A program made the translations under genes and the position numbers. Below, piece by piece: positions 7,534-16,060 of a stretch of DNA of 64,000 bases. The notes under the pieces were generated by a model. The model did no database searches. It saw only the letters and a list, made by a program, of their open reading frames with translations, and had not been told where the DNA came from. This DNA is from Shimia sp. SK013. GTDB taxonomy: Bacteria > Pseudomonadota > Alphaproteobacteria > Rhodobacterales > Rhodobacteraceae. How positions within the stretch are numbered: position 1 is the first letter of the stretch; each line of letters begins with the position of its first letter. The stretch spans positions 124,001-188,000 of the forward strand of contig NZ_LAJH01000012.1 in NCBI RefSeq assembly GCF_001292625.1, written 5' to 3'.

Positions 7534-9723
7534 ATGTCCCGATCCGTTGAGGCCCCGCTTTTAAGTGCCGCTCCGGCAGACCCGAAAACCCGTCCCAAGC
7601 TTGAGGGGGGCCGTCGCATTGTGCTGCACACTGAGTTTGAACCCGCAGGTGACCAGCCGACTGCCATCGCCGAGTTGGCCACAGGTCTGAACGAGGGCGA
7701 ACGCAATCAGGTGCTATTGGGGGCAACGGGGACCGGTAAGACTTTTACCATGGCCAAAATCATCGAGCAGACCCAGCGTCCGGCGATTATCCTGGCCCCG
7801 AACAAAACCCTCGCAGCGCAGCTGTTTGGCGAAATGAAAGGGTTTTTTCCCGAAAACTCCGTCGAGTACTTTGTCAGCTTCTATGATTACTACCAGCCTG
7901 AGGCCTATGTCGCGCGGTCCGACACATACATTGAAAAAGAAAGCCAGATTAACGAGCAGATCGACCGGATGCGCCATTCTGCGACGCGGTCGCTTTTGGA
8001 GCGGGACGATGTGATCATCGTGGCCTCGGTCAGCTGCATTTATGGTATCGGATCGGTGGAAACCTATTCCGCCATGACGCTCGATTTGAAGGCCGGTGGA
8101 GAGTATGATCAACGTGCGGTGATCGCGGATTTGGTGGCGTTGCAGTACCGGCGTAATGATCAGGCTTTTCAGCGCGGCTCTTTCCGCGTGCGGGGCGACA
8201 GCCTTGAAATCTTTCCGGCCCACCTTGAGGATCGCGCGTGGAAGTTGTCATTTTTTGGCGAGGAACTGGAAGCGATCACCGAGTTTGATCCGCTGACAGG
8301 GGAGAGAACCAATACGTTTGAGCAAATCCGGGTTTACGCGAACAGCCATTACGTGACCCCTAAGCCGACACTGCAACAGGCCATTATCCAGATCAAAAAG
8401 GAGCTGCGTCTGCGGCTTGATCAGCTGGTTGATGAAGGAAAGCTGTTGGAAGCGCAGCGGTTGGAGCAGCGCACCACCTTTGATCTGGAGATGATGGAGG
8501 CGCAGGGGTTCTGCAACGGGATCGAGAACTATTCGCGATACCTTACGGGGCGCGCACCTGGAGAGCCGCCCCCCACGTTGTTTGAATTCATACCTGATAA
8601 CGCCATTGTTTTTGCGGATGAAAGCCACGTGTCTGTGCCACAGATCGGCGGCATGTACCGAGGCGACTATCGGCGCAAATTCACACTGGCGGAACATGGT
8701 TTCCGGTTGCCGTCTTGCATGGACAACCGGCCTCTCAAGTTCGAAGAGTGGGACGCGATGCGCCCGCAATCGGTCTTTGTATCCGCTACTCCGTCGGCAT
8801 GGGAAATGGAGCAGGCCGGAGGCGTGTTTGCCGAACAGGTGATCCGCCCCACGGGACTTTTGGATCCAGAAGTGGAAATCCGTCCTGTCGAGATGCAAGT
8901 GGATGACCTGCTTGATGAAATTCGCAAGGTGTCGGCGGATGGGTTTCGAACGCTGGTGACCACGTTGACCAAGCGCATGGCGGAAGACCTGACGGAATAC
9001 CTGCACGAACAGGGCATCAAGGTGCGCTATATGCACAGCGACATCGACACGCTTGAGCGCATCGAAATCCTGCGTGATCTGCGGCTTGGTGCGTTTGATG
9101 TGTTGATCGGTATCAACCTGTTGCGTGAGGGGCTTGATATTCCTGAGTGTGGTCTTGTGGCCATTCTGGATGCAGACAAAGAGGGCTTTTTGCGGTCTGA
9201 GACGTCGCTGGTGCAGACCATTGGTCGTGCCGCGCGGAATGCCGAGGGCCGGGTGATTATGTATGCGGACCGAATAACCGGGTCGATGGAGCGCGCCTTG
9301 GGCGAAACCGACCGGCGGCGCAGCAAGCAAAAGGCCTATAACGAGAAACATGGCATCACGCCGGCGACGGTCAAGAAAAACGTCGAGGACGTTTTGGCCG
9401 GATTGTACAAGGGCGATACAGACCAGTCCCGTGTCACCGCCAAAATCGAAAATCCGCTCCATGGTGGCAATCTCGAAACCGTGTTGGATGGGTTGCGCGA
9501 CGACATGCGCAAAGCTGCGGAGAATTTGGAATTCGAAGAAGCCGCCCGTTTGCGTGACGAGGTCAAACGGCTGGAAGCTGTCGATCTGGCGGTGTCTGAT
9601 GACCCGATGGCGCGGCAATACGCTGTTAAAGCCGCCGAGGAGCAAGCCACCAAATCCAAAGGCCGCTCCATGGCTGGGCGTGCTGGGCAGCGTGGTGGGA
9701 ATGTGAAGCGGCGGGGGCGGTAG
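7534..9723 (+). CDS. uvrB: Excinuclease ABC subunit B
   Basis: A 729-residue UvrB, the damage-verifying helicase-like subunit of nucleotide excision repair that receives DNA from UvrA and recruits UvrC. The start at 7534 has AAGGAA 8-10 bases upstream; the frame continues further 5' but that part is not UvrB-like. Walker A GATGTGKT is at residues 63-70, and the beta-hairpin region with [14 protein letters not shown], the DESH helicase motif and the Q-T-I-G-R-A-A-R-N motif VI are present. The C-terminal UVR coiled-coil that binds UvrC is at about 655-690. The tail is rich in Gly/Arg (GGNVKRRGR); this same tail recurs as an isolated copy at 11281-11318, marking a rearrangement at its 3' end. 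Confidence 0.97.
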   Translation: MSRSVEAPLLSAAPADPKTRPKLEGGRRIVLHTEFEPAGDQPTAIAELATGLNEGERNQVLLGATGTGKTFTMAKIIEQTQRPAIILAPNKTLAAQLFGEMKGFFPENSVEYFVSFYDYYQPEAYVARSDTYIEKESQINEQIDRMRHSATRSLLERDDVIIVASVSCIYGIGSVETYSAMTLDLKAGGEYDQRAVIADLVALQYRRNDQAFQRGSFRVRGDSLEIFPAHLEDRAWKLSFFGEELEAITEFDPLTGERTNTFEQIRVYANSHYVTPKPTLQQAIIQIKKELRLRLDQLVDEGKLLEAQRLEQRTTFDLEMMEAQGFCNGIENYSRYLTGRAPGEPPPTLFEFIPDNAIVFADESHVSVPQIGGMYRGDYRRKFTLAEHGFRLPSCMDNRPLKFEEWDAMRPQSVFVSATPSAWEMEQAGGVFAEQVIRPTGLLDPEVEIRPVEMQVDDLLDEIRKVSADGFRTLVTTLTKRMAEDLTEYLHEQGIKVRYMHSDIDTLERIEILRDLRLGAFDVLIGINLLREGLDIPECGLVAILDADKEGFLRSETSLVQTIGRAARNAEGRVIMYADRITGSMERALGETDRRRSKQKAYNEKHGITPATVKKNVEDVLAGLYKGDTDQSRVTAKIENPLHGGNLETVLDGLRDDMRKAAENLEFEEAARLRDEVKRLEAVDLAVSDDPMARQYAVKAAEEQATKSKGRSMAGRAGQRGGNVKRRGR

Positions 9724-10590
9724 TTGGCCAATACCTCCAAGCCCCCCAAGAAGCACCACTACGTTCCGCAAGCGATACTAAGCTATTTCTGCTTCAAGGG
9801 TGCCTCCCTACACTATGTTGATCGGGATAAACTTGATAAAGGGATCCAGCAAAGGAACAAGGAAAGTGTTTTCCGCCGCATTCATTATAATTCTTTTGAA
9901 GAGCCGGACGGTAACAAAAACGCTTCATTAGAAACCTTCTTCGCGGAAGAACTAGACAACTACATTCCTGAATGGGTCAGGCTTTTTGAAAGTGCAACAA
10001 AAACTGGTAGGCTCGATTTCGGGGGTAATCAATCGCGCGACCGCTTCGTTCAGTTCTTCTTCAACCACCGAAAACGAACACCCGAATTCCTTGATCCAAT
10101 TGTCGAGAAAGTCGCAAAAGAAGCTTTCGATGAAAAGACACTCGTCGACCTGGAGGACAAGTTCCGACCGCTAACCGAAGAAGAAAGGCAGCTAGTTCGC
10201 AGTGACCAATTTCAGAATAAGGCGCTCCGAAATGCTCGTGTAGAAAACTTGAGCAAGCAAGCCGAGCCTATTCTTGGTCGTTTGGCGTCCATGAAAATCG
10301 TCATCGCCTCACCAACTCGCCTCACCAAAAATTTTGTTGTTGCGAGTAATCCTGTTGCAAGATTTGAAGATTATCCTTGGGAACAGCTTGGGTCGTCTGG
10401 GGTGGAGCTTTGGACGACAATGACACCGAGAATTGCTGTAGGTTTTGTGGCCAAGTCCCGAATACCAGATGTTATCCTTCTGGACGACTCCACGGTTCGA
10501 AAAATGAATATGACTTTGACTAAACAAAGCCGCGCCATAGCGGCAACCTCGGCACCACTCCTACGCTCAATTGCAAAATCGGCATGGTAG
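9724..10590 (+). CDS. DUF4238 domain protein inserted directly after uvrB
   Basis: A 288-residue protein starting with TTG in the codon right after the uvrB stop, with no gap. The N-terminal KKHHYVPQAILSYF is the hallmark of DUF4238, a family of unknown function, usually accessory and patchily distributed. Downstream family features include RFVQFFFNHRKRTPEFLDPI (the helical middle) and the later FVVASNPVARFEDYPWE with TPRIAVGFVAKS. Base composition is visibly more AT-rich than uvrB and codon use differs (many AAA, GAA, TTT), suggesting horizontal acquisition. It separates uvrB from a small periplasmic protein gene that I recall as a usual uvrB neighbour in Rhodobacteraceae. A role in defence or stress is possible but unsupported here. 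Confidence 0.75.
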   Translation: MANTSKPPKKHHYVPQAILSYFCFKGASLHYVDRDKLDKGIQQRNKESVFRRIHYNSFEEPDGNKNASLETFFAEELDNYIPEWVRLFESATKTGRLDFGGNQSRDRFVQFFFNHRKRTPEFLDPIVEKVAKEAFDEKTLVDLEDKFRPLTEEERQLVRSDQFQNKALRNARVENLSKQAEPILGRLASMKIVIASPTRLTKNFVVASNPVARFEDYPWEQLGSSGVELWTTMTPRIAVGFVAKSRIPDVILLDDSTVRKMNMTLTKQSRAIAATSAPLLRSIAKSAW

Positions 10591-10739
10591 ACTATCGCTG
10601 GCCCCACCGCGCACGACCTCGGGAGGAAGCGAACGCGCCCTCCCGTGGGGGAGGTCGGTCGCGGCATGATGCAAGGCATCATGCAATTGTGACCACCGCC
10701 CACTCGACGCAGACAAACCCAATCCTTTACCCTCCCCCC
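10591..10739. repeat. Hairpin-rich spacer after the DUF4238 gene
   Basis: This 149-base spacer contains two inverted repeats. One is a perfect 9-bp stem with a 3-nt loop: GCATGATGC (10664-10672), AAG, GCATCATGC (10676-10684). The other is a larger imperfect one joining CGACCTC near 10615 with GAGGTCG near 10651, enclosing a CCTCCC/GGGGAG pair. No T-run follows, so they are not classical intrinsic terminators; they may mark an insertion junction or stabilise the mRNA. Confidence 0.45.
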
Positions 10740-11174
10740 ATGCGCACCCTCATCGCCCTCCTCCTCGCCGCGCTCGCCTCCTCCGCCACCGCTTGGGAGG
10801 CCACCACCACCCCCATCTGCACCCTCACGCATGAGACCGACACCGCGCATATCCGCCTGACCTACGACCCTACCAAACCGCTCTACACCCTCGCCATCAC
10901 CCGCAAGGGCGCAGCTTGGCCCGACGATCCGTGGTTCGCCATCCGCTTTGTCGGCCCGCGTGAACTCACCATCTCCACCGACAAACACGCGCTCAGCGAC
11001 AATGGCCAAACCCTCAACGTCGCGGACAGCGGCTTTTCCAACGTGCTGGACGGGCTGCAATTCAACGCCATGGCGCTCGCAGGCACGCAATCGGACGGAG
11101 AAGCCATTGACCTCGAAGGCGCCGCCCCCGAAGTGCAGACATTCCGCGACTGCACGTCTGCACAGATTTCCTGA
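10740..11174 (+). CDS. Small exported protein of unknown function, usual uvrB neighbour
   Basis: A 144-residue protein with a clear signal peptide (MRTLIALLLAALASSATA, cleavage probably before WEA). The mature part has two cysteines (CTLTHE near the start and the late FRDCTS) that could form a disulfide, and an all-beta look: HIRLTYDPTKPLYTLAITR, FAIRFVGPRELTIST, SGFSNVLDGLQFNAMA. I recall similar short periplasmic proteins downstream of uvrB in Rhodobacteraceae, sometimes misnamed as excinuclease subunit B because of their position. Codon use here is extremely C-rich at third positions, unlike the DUF4238 gene before it. No pyrimidine-poor ribosome binding site is evident before the ATG. Function unknown. 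Confidence 0.65.
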   Translation: MRTLIALLLAALASSATAWEATTTPICTLTHETDTAHIRLTYDPTKPLYTLAITRKGAAWPDDPWFAIRFVGPRELTISTDKHALSDNGQTLNVADSGFSNVLDGLQFNAMALAGTQSDGEAIDLEGAAPEVQTFRDCTSAQIS

Positions 11175-11290
11175 ACCGCCGGACGTCGCTTTAAAATTGG
11201 GCGAAGGTCTGGCGGTTTGAATAAAATCGCGTATTGAATTGTGTCGCGACCCGGTCGCGGGGCGAAGGCAAAACACCACAGGCAGCATGG
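11173..11290 (+). repeat. Intergenic repeat, copy A (~118 bp)
   Basis: This stretch is an imperfect direct repeat of 12617-12735. Shared blocks in the same order are: GAACCGC at the left end, GGCGAAGG-GTCTGGCGGTTT, AAAAT-GCGTATTGA-TT, GGGGCGA-GGCA, and the right end GGCAGCATGG. Each copy contains an internal inverted repeat, here GAACCGCCGGAC pairing with GTCTGGCGGTTT (one mismatch), able to form a hairpin just after the preceding stop codon. The right end fuses to the displaced uvrB tail. Confidence 0.6.
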
Positions 11291-11318
11291 TGGCAATGTC
11301 AAGCGGCGCGGGCGGTAG
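11281..11318 (+). pseudogene. Detached copy of the uvrB 3' end
   Basis: These 38 bases match the last 38 bases of uvrB (9686-9723) at 34 positions. In the uvrB frame the copy reads [15 protein letters not shown] against [15 protein letters not shown]; three of the four differences are silent third-position changes, which is how diverged protein-coding DNA behaves. The fragment therefore derives from a uvrB tail of this or a related strain. It lies 1.6 kb downstream, after the DUF4238 and periplasmic genes. Confidence 0.65.
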
Positions 11319-11607
11319 GCCTCAGGTGAAAGGAGTATGCGTTGTGCGGAGCAGACGTCGGCGACTTTGCGATCGTAATTCGCGTAGGTTTTGTGCGGTA
11401 AGGTCTGGGGCGGCGATAATTCCGGCGCGCGTGTCAGATTGGTCGTCGCAGAATGCGGGCGGTGCTGGCTTGGCGGCGTGGCTTTTGATTTTGCGTCCGG
11501 ATGCAGTGGCAAAATAGCCGCTTGATGACAGCCAAAGTTCGCTTGTACAGCAAAGGGGGACTTTTATTCTGGTAAAACAATTTGTGCGCCCGAAAGGCGA
11601 TATAGAA
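11319..11607. other. Non-coding interval before the sulfotransferase-like gene
   Basis: Some 290 bases with no convincing gene. A frame running to 11517 (ending ILRPDAVAK) is open, but its composition looks random and arginine-rich. The last 80 bases are AT-richer and probably hold the promoter of the next gene; I cannot pick a clear -35/-10 pair. Confidence 0.4.
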
Positions 11608-12561
11608 ATGATTGATAAACATCTTATTCTTCATGTTGGCCCCCCTAAAACCGGCTCAAGCGCCATTCAAAGGGCCTTGTTTGAAACCCAGCAAACCGGA
11701 GAGGCCACATATTGCTATCCAGAAGTCGGATTGTCCAAACGGTGGCACTCACATGATGTCCTGATCCGGACGATCCGTGAAAATGGTGGCGACAGTGAAG
11801 CACGGGCCAGGATGTTCGGAGAAGTGGCAGAGATCGCGTCACAATCGCCCCATGATCGTGTGATCCTGAGCGATGAGTATCTGGGCGGCAGCAATCTGCG
11901 CGCAGCCGAAATGCTGCCGACCTGCCTGCCGAAATTTCGCGAAGTCACAATCGTTTACGTGGTGCGCAGCATCTACGAAATGGGGTTTTCTGCACTGAAC
12001 CAGCGGATGCGTAGAAAGGTCACAATGTTTTGTACGCCTGATCCGTATTTGAGTGCCAACAATCACAAAAAACGGGCGGTTGCTTTGACAGCTTTGCGCA
12101 ATGGTTTCGACAACGCCAATATTGCCTTCATCGTATATAACAGGGATCTGGTGAGCACGTTCTTTGACCGATTTGCCGGAATGGCCTACGCGCCGCAATC
12201 CAGCGGTAAGTCCGTCAATAAGTCGCTGGATTTTGGGACGTTGTTGGCGCTTCAGATGCCGCAAAAAACCAAGCACGCGTTGCGTCCGCTGGAATTTGAA
12301 ACAATGCTTCGCGAGAGGGACATCGAGCCGCTCAACGTCGATTCCATGCTGCGGGATTATTACTATGGGCAAATCGATTCCGTGGCGGCAAAAGTGCCGG
12401 CGATTTACAAAGATATCTTTTCGCAAGAAGCCGTAGATGAGTTGATCCGGCGTCCTACGGTTCCCGAGGCGCGGAATATTTCGAAAAACGAGTTGTCTGA
12501 TTATTTGTCCGAGCTGGAAGCCACTATTGCGGCCTATCGCAAAGCAGTGTGCGGGGACTGA
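11608..12561 (+). CDS. Sulfotransferase-like P-loop protein
   Basis: A 317-residue protein with the start taken at ATG 11608 (AAAGG about 10 bases upstream); a GTG at 11584 is possible. The N-terminal strand and loop HVGPPKTGSSAIQRAL (P-loop at residues 12-18) match the 5'-phosphosulfate-binding motif of PAPS-dependent sulfotransferases. A later ILSDEYL and VYVVRSIYEMGFSALNQRM may correspond to the 3'-phosphate-binding strand and serine/arginine. Marine roseobacters often have such proteins for modifying surface polysaccharides or lipids. The gene stands alone between two copies of the ~118-bp repeat and is bounded by an inverted repeat (GTTCTAGA/TCTAGAAC, 12582-12620). The acceptor is unknown. 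Confidence 0.68.
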   Translation: MIDKHLILHVGPPKTGSSAIQRALFETQQTGEATYCYPEVGLSKRWHSHDVLIRTIRENGGDSEARARMFGEVAEIASQSPHDRVILSDEYLGGSNLRAAEMLPTCLPKFREVTIVYVVRSIYEMGFSALNQRMRRKVTMFCTPDPYLSANNHKKRAVALTALRNGFDNANIAFIVYNRDLVSTFFDRFAGMAYAPQSSGKSVNKSLDFGTLLALQMPQKTKHALRPLEFETMLRERDIEPLNVDSMLRDYYYGQIDSVAAKVPAIYKDIFSQEAVDELIRRPTVPEARNISKNELSDYLSELEATIAAYRKAVCGD

Positions 12562-12581
12562 CCCGCCGCTTTTTGCCGCGC

Positions 12582-12620
12582 GTTCTAGAGCAACCCCGCT
12601 CGGTCACGGTTTTCTAGAAC
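12582..12620. repeat. Inverted repeat GTTCTAGA...TCTAGAAC
   Basis: Perfect 8-bp arms at 12582-12589 and 12613-12620 are separated by 23 bases and lie 20 bases after the sulfotransferase-like stop. They could form a hairpin in the mRNA or be an operator. The right arm overlaps the left end of repeat copy B. Confidence 0.4.
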
Positions 12621-12735
12621 CGCTGGCGTCTGCGCCAAAATGAGGCGAAGGGTCTGGCGGTTTTAGCAAAATTGCGTATTGATTTGGGGGGCGGTCCGAA
12701 CACCGGGCGACGGCAGTACAATACGGGCAGCATGG
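12617..12735 (+). repeat. Intergenic repeat, copy B (~119 bp)
   Basis: Second copy of the repeat also seen at 11173-11290. Here the right end GGGCAGCATGG runs into the ATG of the TetR gene at 12732, so this copy supplies the upstream region and start of that regulator. It contains the hairpin GAACCGC...GTCTGGCGGTTTT, in this copy with more mismatches. Copy A has the same layout but leads into a uvrB tail instead. Confidence 0.6.
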
Positions 12736-13331
12736 CGCAAAAAACCAACACCTATCATCACGGAAACCTGTCTTCGGCCTTGGTGTCGGCGGGGGTCGCC
12801 TTTTTGCAGGACCACGGTGCTGAACAGCTGTCGCTGCGTGCGGTGGCTGAACGGGTCGGGGTCAGCCGGACAGCGCCTTATGCGCATTTTCCAGACAAAA
12901 GGTCGTTGCTATTGGCAATCAGCGTCGAAGGATTTCGGCAGTTGTCGCGCGCGATGGAGGCCCGGCGGAAAGATGGCGAGCCCGCGCGCGAGCAGATACT
13001 TGCGTTCGGTGCAGCCTATGTTCAATTCGCTTTGGATAATCCGAACCTTTATCGGCTGATGCTGTCGACGATGACGCCGGGATCAGAAGGTGGAGATGCC
13101 GATGTGTACTGGCAAGACCTGATGGCCGAGGCCACCAAGCCCTATGCAATACTAAATGCCGAATTTGACCGTTTGGTGGCAGAACCAACCCGTGCAAAGG
13201 CCCTGTCGCAAGGCGCCTGGGGCATGGTGCATGGTTTGGCATCGCTGGTGGGAGAGGGATTGATCGTGCCGCCAAATGGGGGCGTCGAAGAGATCTTGCG
13301 AACCTTTATGCGGGCGCAGCAGCGCCCTTGA
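12732..13331 (+). CDS. TetR/AcrR-family transcriptional regulator
   Basis: A 199-residue one-component repressor. The HTH is clear in residues ~12-58: ALVSAGVAFLQDHGAEQLSLRAVAERVGVSRTAPYAHFPDKRSLLLAIS is the canonical TetR N-terminus. The C-terminal ligand domain has YVQFALDNPNLYRLMLS and a W-G-M-V-H-G-L motif, placing it in the TetR_C WHG-type subgroup. It converges with the oxidoreductase gene at 13381 and is the nearest regulator to the CrtI-like/acyl-CoA synthetase locus, so it may control that locus in response to an acyl-type ligand (inference). Its start codon sits at the right end of repeat copy B. Confidence 0.9.
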   Translation: MAQKTNTYHHGNLSSALVSAGVAFLQDHGAEQLSLRAVAERVGVSRTAPYAHFPDKRSLLLAISVEGFRQLSRAMEARRKDGEPAREQILAFGAAYVQFALDNPNLYRLMLSTMTPGSEGGDADVYWQDLMAEATKPYAILNAEFDRLVAEPTRAKALSQGAWGMVHGLASLVGEGLIVPPNGGVEEILRTFMRAQQRP

Positions 13332-13337
13332 GGATTA

Positions 13338-13366
13338 CCGCCACCCAATGAGACCTCAGGTGGCGG
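13338..13366. terminator. Hairpin between convergent genes
   Basis: CCGCCACC (13338-13345) and GGTGGCGG (13359-13366) form a perfect 8-bp stem between the convergent TetR and oxidoreductase genes. The adjoining A/T run lies after the stem as A on the plus strand, so it is not a canonical intrinsic terminator in either direction; a bidirectional stop role is inferred from position. Confidence 0.45.
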
Positions 13367-13380
13367 AAAAAGGTAACCGA

Positions 13381-14541
13381 TCAGAGCAGGATTTCGACAT
13401 CCGACGTTGCATATGCCACGCATGAATGAACCCAGCCAAAACGGCGGTCGGATTGGCGCAATTTGGCTTCTGACGGGTTGAATACGTCTCCGGAGAGTAT
13501 TTTGATGCGGCACAGGCTGCATTCGCCGGAGCGACAGGCGTTTTCCACCTGATAGCCCGCCTTTTCGAGCGCGTTGAGAAGCGGTTCGCCAGCGGTGGTT
13601 TCAAAGCTGCCTTTGCCATTGACTGTCACAGTGACGTTTTGATGCGCCGCGACGCCTGACGGCCACCCTCCGCGGGCGGTCGGGTCGACGGGTGGGCCAT
13701 TGGCCTCGATGTGCAGGCGCTTGTTGGTCACGCCGACGTCTTTGAGCTCCTTTGCGCAGGCAGCGTTCATCGCAGGAGGACCGCAGAGATAGACGGTTTT
13801 GTTTGCCATCTCGCCGCAGACTTCGCTGATTAGGGCTGCGTCGATGAAACCGGTGCGGCCTTGGAAGGCGTCGTTGGGCTCGGAGATGACCTGCGTTAGC
13901 GTCAGGAAATCGCAGGCGGCGTCCAATTCAGAAAGCTCGCGCTGAAAAATGACGTCATCTGTTTGGCGGGAGCCGTAAATTAGATGAAATTTCACTGGCA
14001 AGCGCCGCGCGGCGATGTCGCGGATCATGCTGATCGCGGGGGCCACGCCGGACCCGCCCGCAAGAAACACCAGATCGTCTCCATGATGGATCGGGTTCAC
14101 ATAAAAAGACCCCATCGGGCCAGATGAGCTGACCTTGGCGCCAACTTGCAGACCCTCGACGAGCCAAGGGCTGACAAAGCCGCCAGCTATTTTGCGCACC
14201 GTCAGGTCATAATGGCCGCGCTCTTGCGGGGCGGAAGAAATCGCGAAGGGGCGTGCGGTTTCGACGCCGTCCACGGTGACGAACAGGTTTACATATTGTC
14301 CGGCTAGAAACGGGGGAAGGGTGCCAGCGTCACCCGTGAGGCGCAGCGTGCGGGTGGTCGCGGTTTCCTCGACCAGGTCTGACACGGTCAGCGCGAGGCG
14401 CTTGGGGTGCAGAGACGCGACGCGAGTTTGGACACGTGCACCTTCGTTGGCAAAGTCCTGACCGGTTTCGGCGAGGTTTTCCATCTGGGCGCGGGTTGCG
14501 TCAAAGCCGTCGATGACGGAACGGATGTCTTTGAGTGTCAT
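13381..14541 (-). CDS. Flavin-dependent oxidoreductase with C-terminal 2Fe-2S ferredoxin domain
   Basis: A 386-residue electron-transfer protein starting at ATG 14541. Domain order: FAD-binding barrel (~50-150, with ARPFAISS as the flavin motif), NAD(P)-binding domain (~155-265, with LAGGSGVAP and YLCGPPAM), then a plant-type 2Fe-2S ferredoxin domain (~300-386) with Cys336, Cys341, Cys344 and Cys374. This is the layout of phthalate dioxygenase reductase-like and HcaD/PaaE-type reductases that pass electrons from NAD(P)H to an oxygenase or other partner. It starts four bases after the stop of the CrtI-like gene and is surely cotranscribed with it. The terminal acceptor is not evident; the CrtI-like protein is a candidate partner. 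Confidence 0.85.
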   Translation of the reverse strand: MTLKDIRSVIDGFDATRAQMENLAETGQDFANEGARVQTRVASLHPKRLALTVSDLVEETATTRTLRLTGDAGTLPPFLAGQYVNLFVTVDGVETARPFAISSAPQERGHYDLTVRKIAGGFVSPWLVEGLQVGAKVSSSGPMGSFYVNPIHHGDDLVFLAGGSGVAPAISMIRDIAARRLPVKFHLIYGSRQTDDVIFQRELSELDAACDFLTLTQVISEPNDAFQGRTGFIDAALISEVCGEMANKTVYLCGPPAMNAACAKELKDVGVTNKRLHIEANGPPVDPTARGGWPSGVAAHQNVTVTVNGKGSFETTAGEPLLNALEKAGYQVENACRSGECSLCRIKILSGDVFNPSEAKLRQSDRRFGWVHSCVAYATSDVEILL

Positions 14542-14545
14542 GGGA

Positions 14546-16060
14546 TTAACCCGCCTTTTTGTTTTGTTTGCACAGGATGGATCCGCCAACAGAGGCGCCG
14601 GCCTGATAGGTGGGTTGGAAGCCGCCCATACCGGACCACGATCCGGCGAGATGCAGTCCGTGCACCGGCCGCACGCGATCGCGCACGGTGCCGTGTTCGG
14701 CGATGCCTTGGCTAAAGCCATAGATCGCGCCTCCGGGTGTGTTGAGATAGCGCATCATGGTCATCGGGGTTGCGACCTCGATTTCCTCGATGTGGTCGCG
14801 CACCGACGGAATGACGGTCTCGGCCAAATCAATCAGCTTTTCGGCGTATGCGAATTTGGTTGCGGCGTAGTCCTCGGGTTTCACATTGTCCCATGCTGAG
14901 CCGTATTGCAGGCACATCAGCGCCACCACGGATTTGCCTTTTGGCGCGAGGGTTTCGTCGCCCACGGTGTAGCATGTGAAGAGACAGCCTTTGGGCGCGC
15001 CATCCAGCGTAAGGGCTTCGGCGTGCTGCGCCTCGTCGTCGATGGTGTTGGCGACAAAGTTGGTCGCGACCTCAATGCCGAGGTCTTTGGGCGTGCAATC
15101 CAGCCCGAGGTAGAGCACAAAGCCCGACACGCCCATGCGGCGGGACTTAAAGTCTTCGCGCACGTCGCCAGCAAGTTCCGGGCGGTCAAGAAGCTGATTG
15201 TAGGTCAGTATCGAACTGGCGTTTGAGACCACCTGATTGGTGGTGAAGATCTCACCGTGTTCGGTGCGCACCGCGGCAACAGCACCGTTGTCGGTGGTGA
15301 TCTGTTCGGCGCCACAGTTGAAACGAACGTCGCCGCCGGCCTCAAGAAAGCTGTCCAAAAGCGCATTTGACAGCGCCTGTGAGCCACCCACGACGTGCCA
15401 TGGTTTCATTGCGGCATAGGCGTAGAGCATCACGCCGAGATCGGAGAACGGCAACTCTTTGAGCGGCAGGCCCATATAGCCCCAATAGCCGCCGAGGACG
15501 GCTTTGAGCACGGGATCATCAAAGAATTCGTCCAGCACGTCTTTGGCGTTGCGCAGGCCGTATTTCACAAAATTGCGGCAGTTCTTTTTGATGACCTCGG
15601 GATCCCCCGTTGCCTTGGCCCGCGGGTAGGCCAAATAGGCCTCAAGCGTCAGCACCTCGCAAAGGTCCAAGAAAGGTTTCAGCTTGTCGGCTTCGGCCGG
15701 AAAAGCCTCGCTCAGAACTGCGATGATGCCTTTGACGCTGGCGGGCAAAGTGATGTCGATGACGCCGGGTACGGCGTAGCGATAAAGGTGGTGTTCCTCG
15801 ACGTAGTCGACCTTGTCGCTGATGCCCATGCTGTCAAACACATGGCGCAGGATCGCGGGTTGGTCTTCGGTGCCGAGGCCTGAGAGTTGATGAAGCGCGA
15901 CCTCAAACTCGTAGTCGCCGCGCACAAAAGATGTGGCGCAGCCCCCCGGAATGTTGTGGCGTTCCAGCAAGAGCGTCCGCATGCCGCCCCGTTGCAGTGT
16001 GGCCGCCGCTGATAGCCCCGCATTGCCCGCACCAATAACTATTGCATCGTAGTCTTTCAA
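14546..16060 (-). CDS. CrtI/phytoene desaturase-like FAD-dependent oxidoreductase
   Basis: About 504 residues from a TTG at 16060, chosen because GGAGGGCGG lies just upstream; another TTG at 16090 would add ten residues. The N-terminal dinucleotide fold IVIGAGNAGLSAAATL (residues ~7-22) and the following LLLERHNIPGGCATSF match carotenoid desaturase/isomerase and retinol saturase relatives. The C-terminal block LHLAGSWSGMGGFQPTYQAGASVG is the second FAD-binding motif. There are no carotenoid genes nearby; instead it is paired with a 2Fe-2S reductase and faces an acyl-CoA synthetase, so a role in saturating or desaturating an acyl, isoprenoid or polyene carboxylate is more likely than carotenoid synthesis (inference). 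Confidence 0.8.
   Translation of the reverse strand: MKDYDAIVIGAGNAGLSAAATLQRGGMRTLLLERHNIPGGCATSFVRGDYEFEVALHQLSGLGTEDQPAILRHVFDSMGISDKVDYVEEHHLYRYAVPGVIDITLPASVKGIIAVLSEAFPAEADKLKPFLDLCEVLTLEAYLAYPRAKATGDPEVIKKNCRNFVKYGLRNAKDVLDEFFDDPVLKAVLGGYWGYMGLPLKELPFSDLGVMLYAYAAMKPWHVVGGSQALSNALLDSFLEAGGDVRFNCGAEQITTDNGAVAAVRTEHGEIFTTNQVVSNASSILTYNQLLDRPELAGDVREDFKSRRMGVSGFVLYLGLDCTPKDLGIEVATNFVANTIDDEAQHAEALTLDGAPKGCLFTCYTVGDETLAPKGKSVVALMCLQYGSAWDNVKPEDYAATKFAYAEKLIDLAETVIPSVRDHIEEIEVATPMTMMRYLNTPGGAIYGFSQGIAEHGTVRDRVRPVHGLHLAGSWSGMGGFQPTYQAGASVGGSILCKQNKKAG

Noticed and set aside
8248-9771. Long minus-strand open frame opposite uvrB (about 500 codons)
   Set aside because: It is antisense to a clear uvrB, has His/Arg-rich random composition and no recognisable domain; high-GC genes commonly produce such frames.
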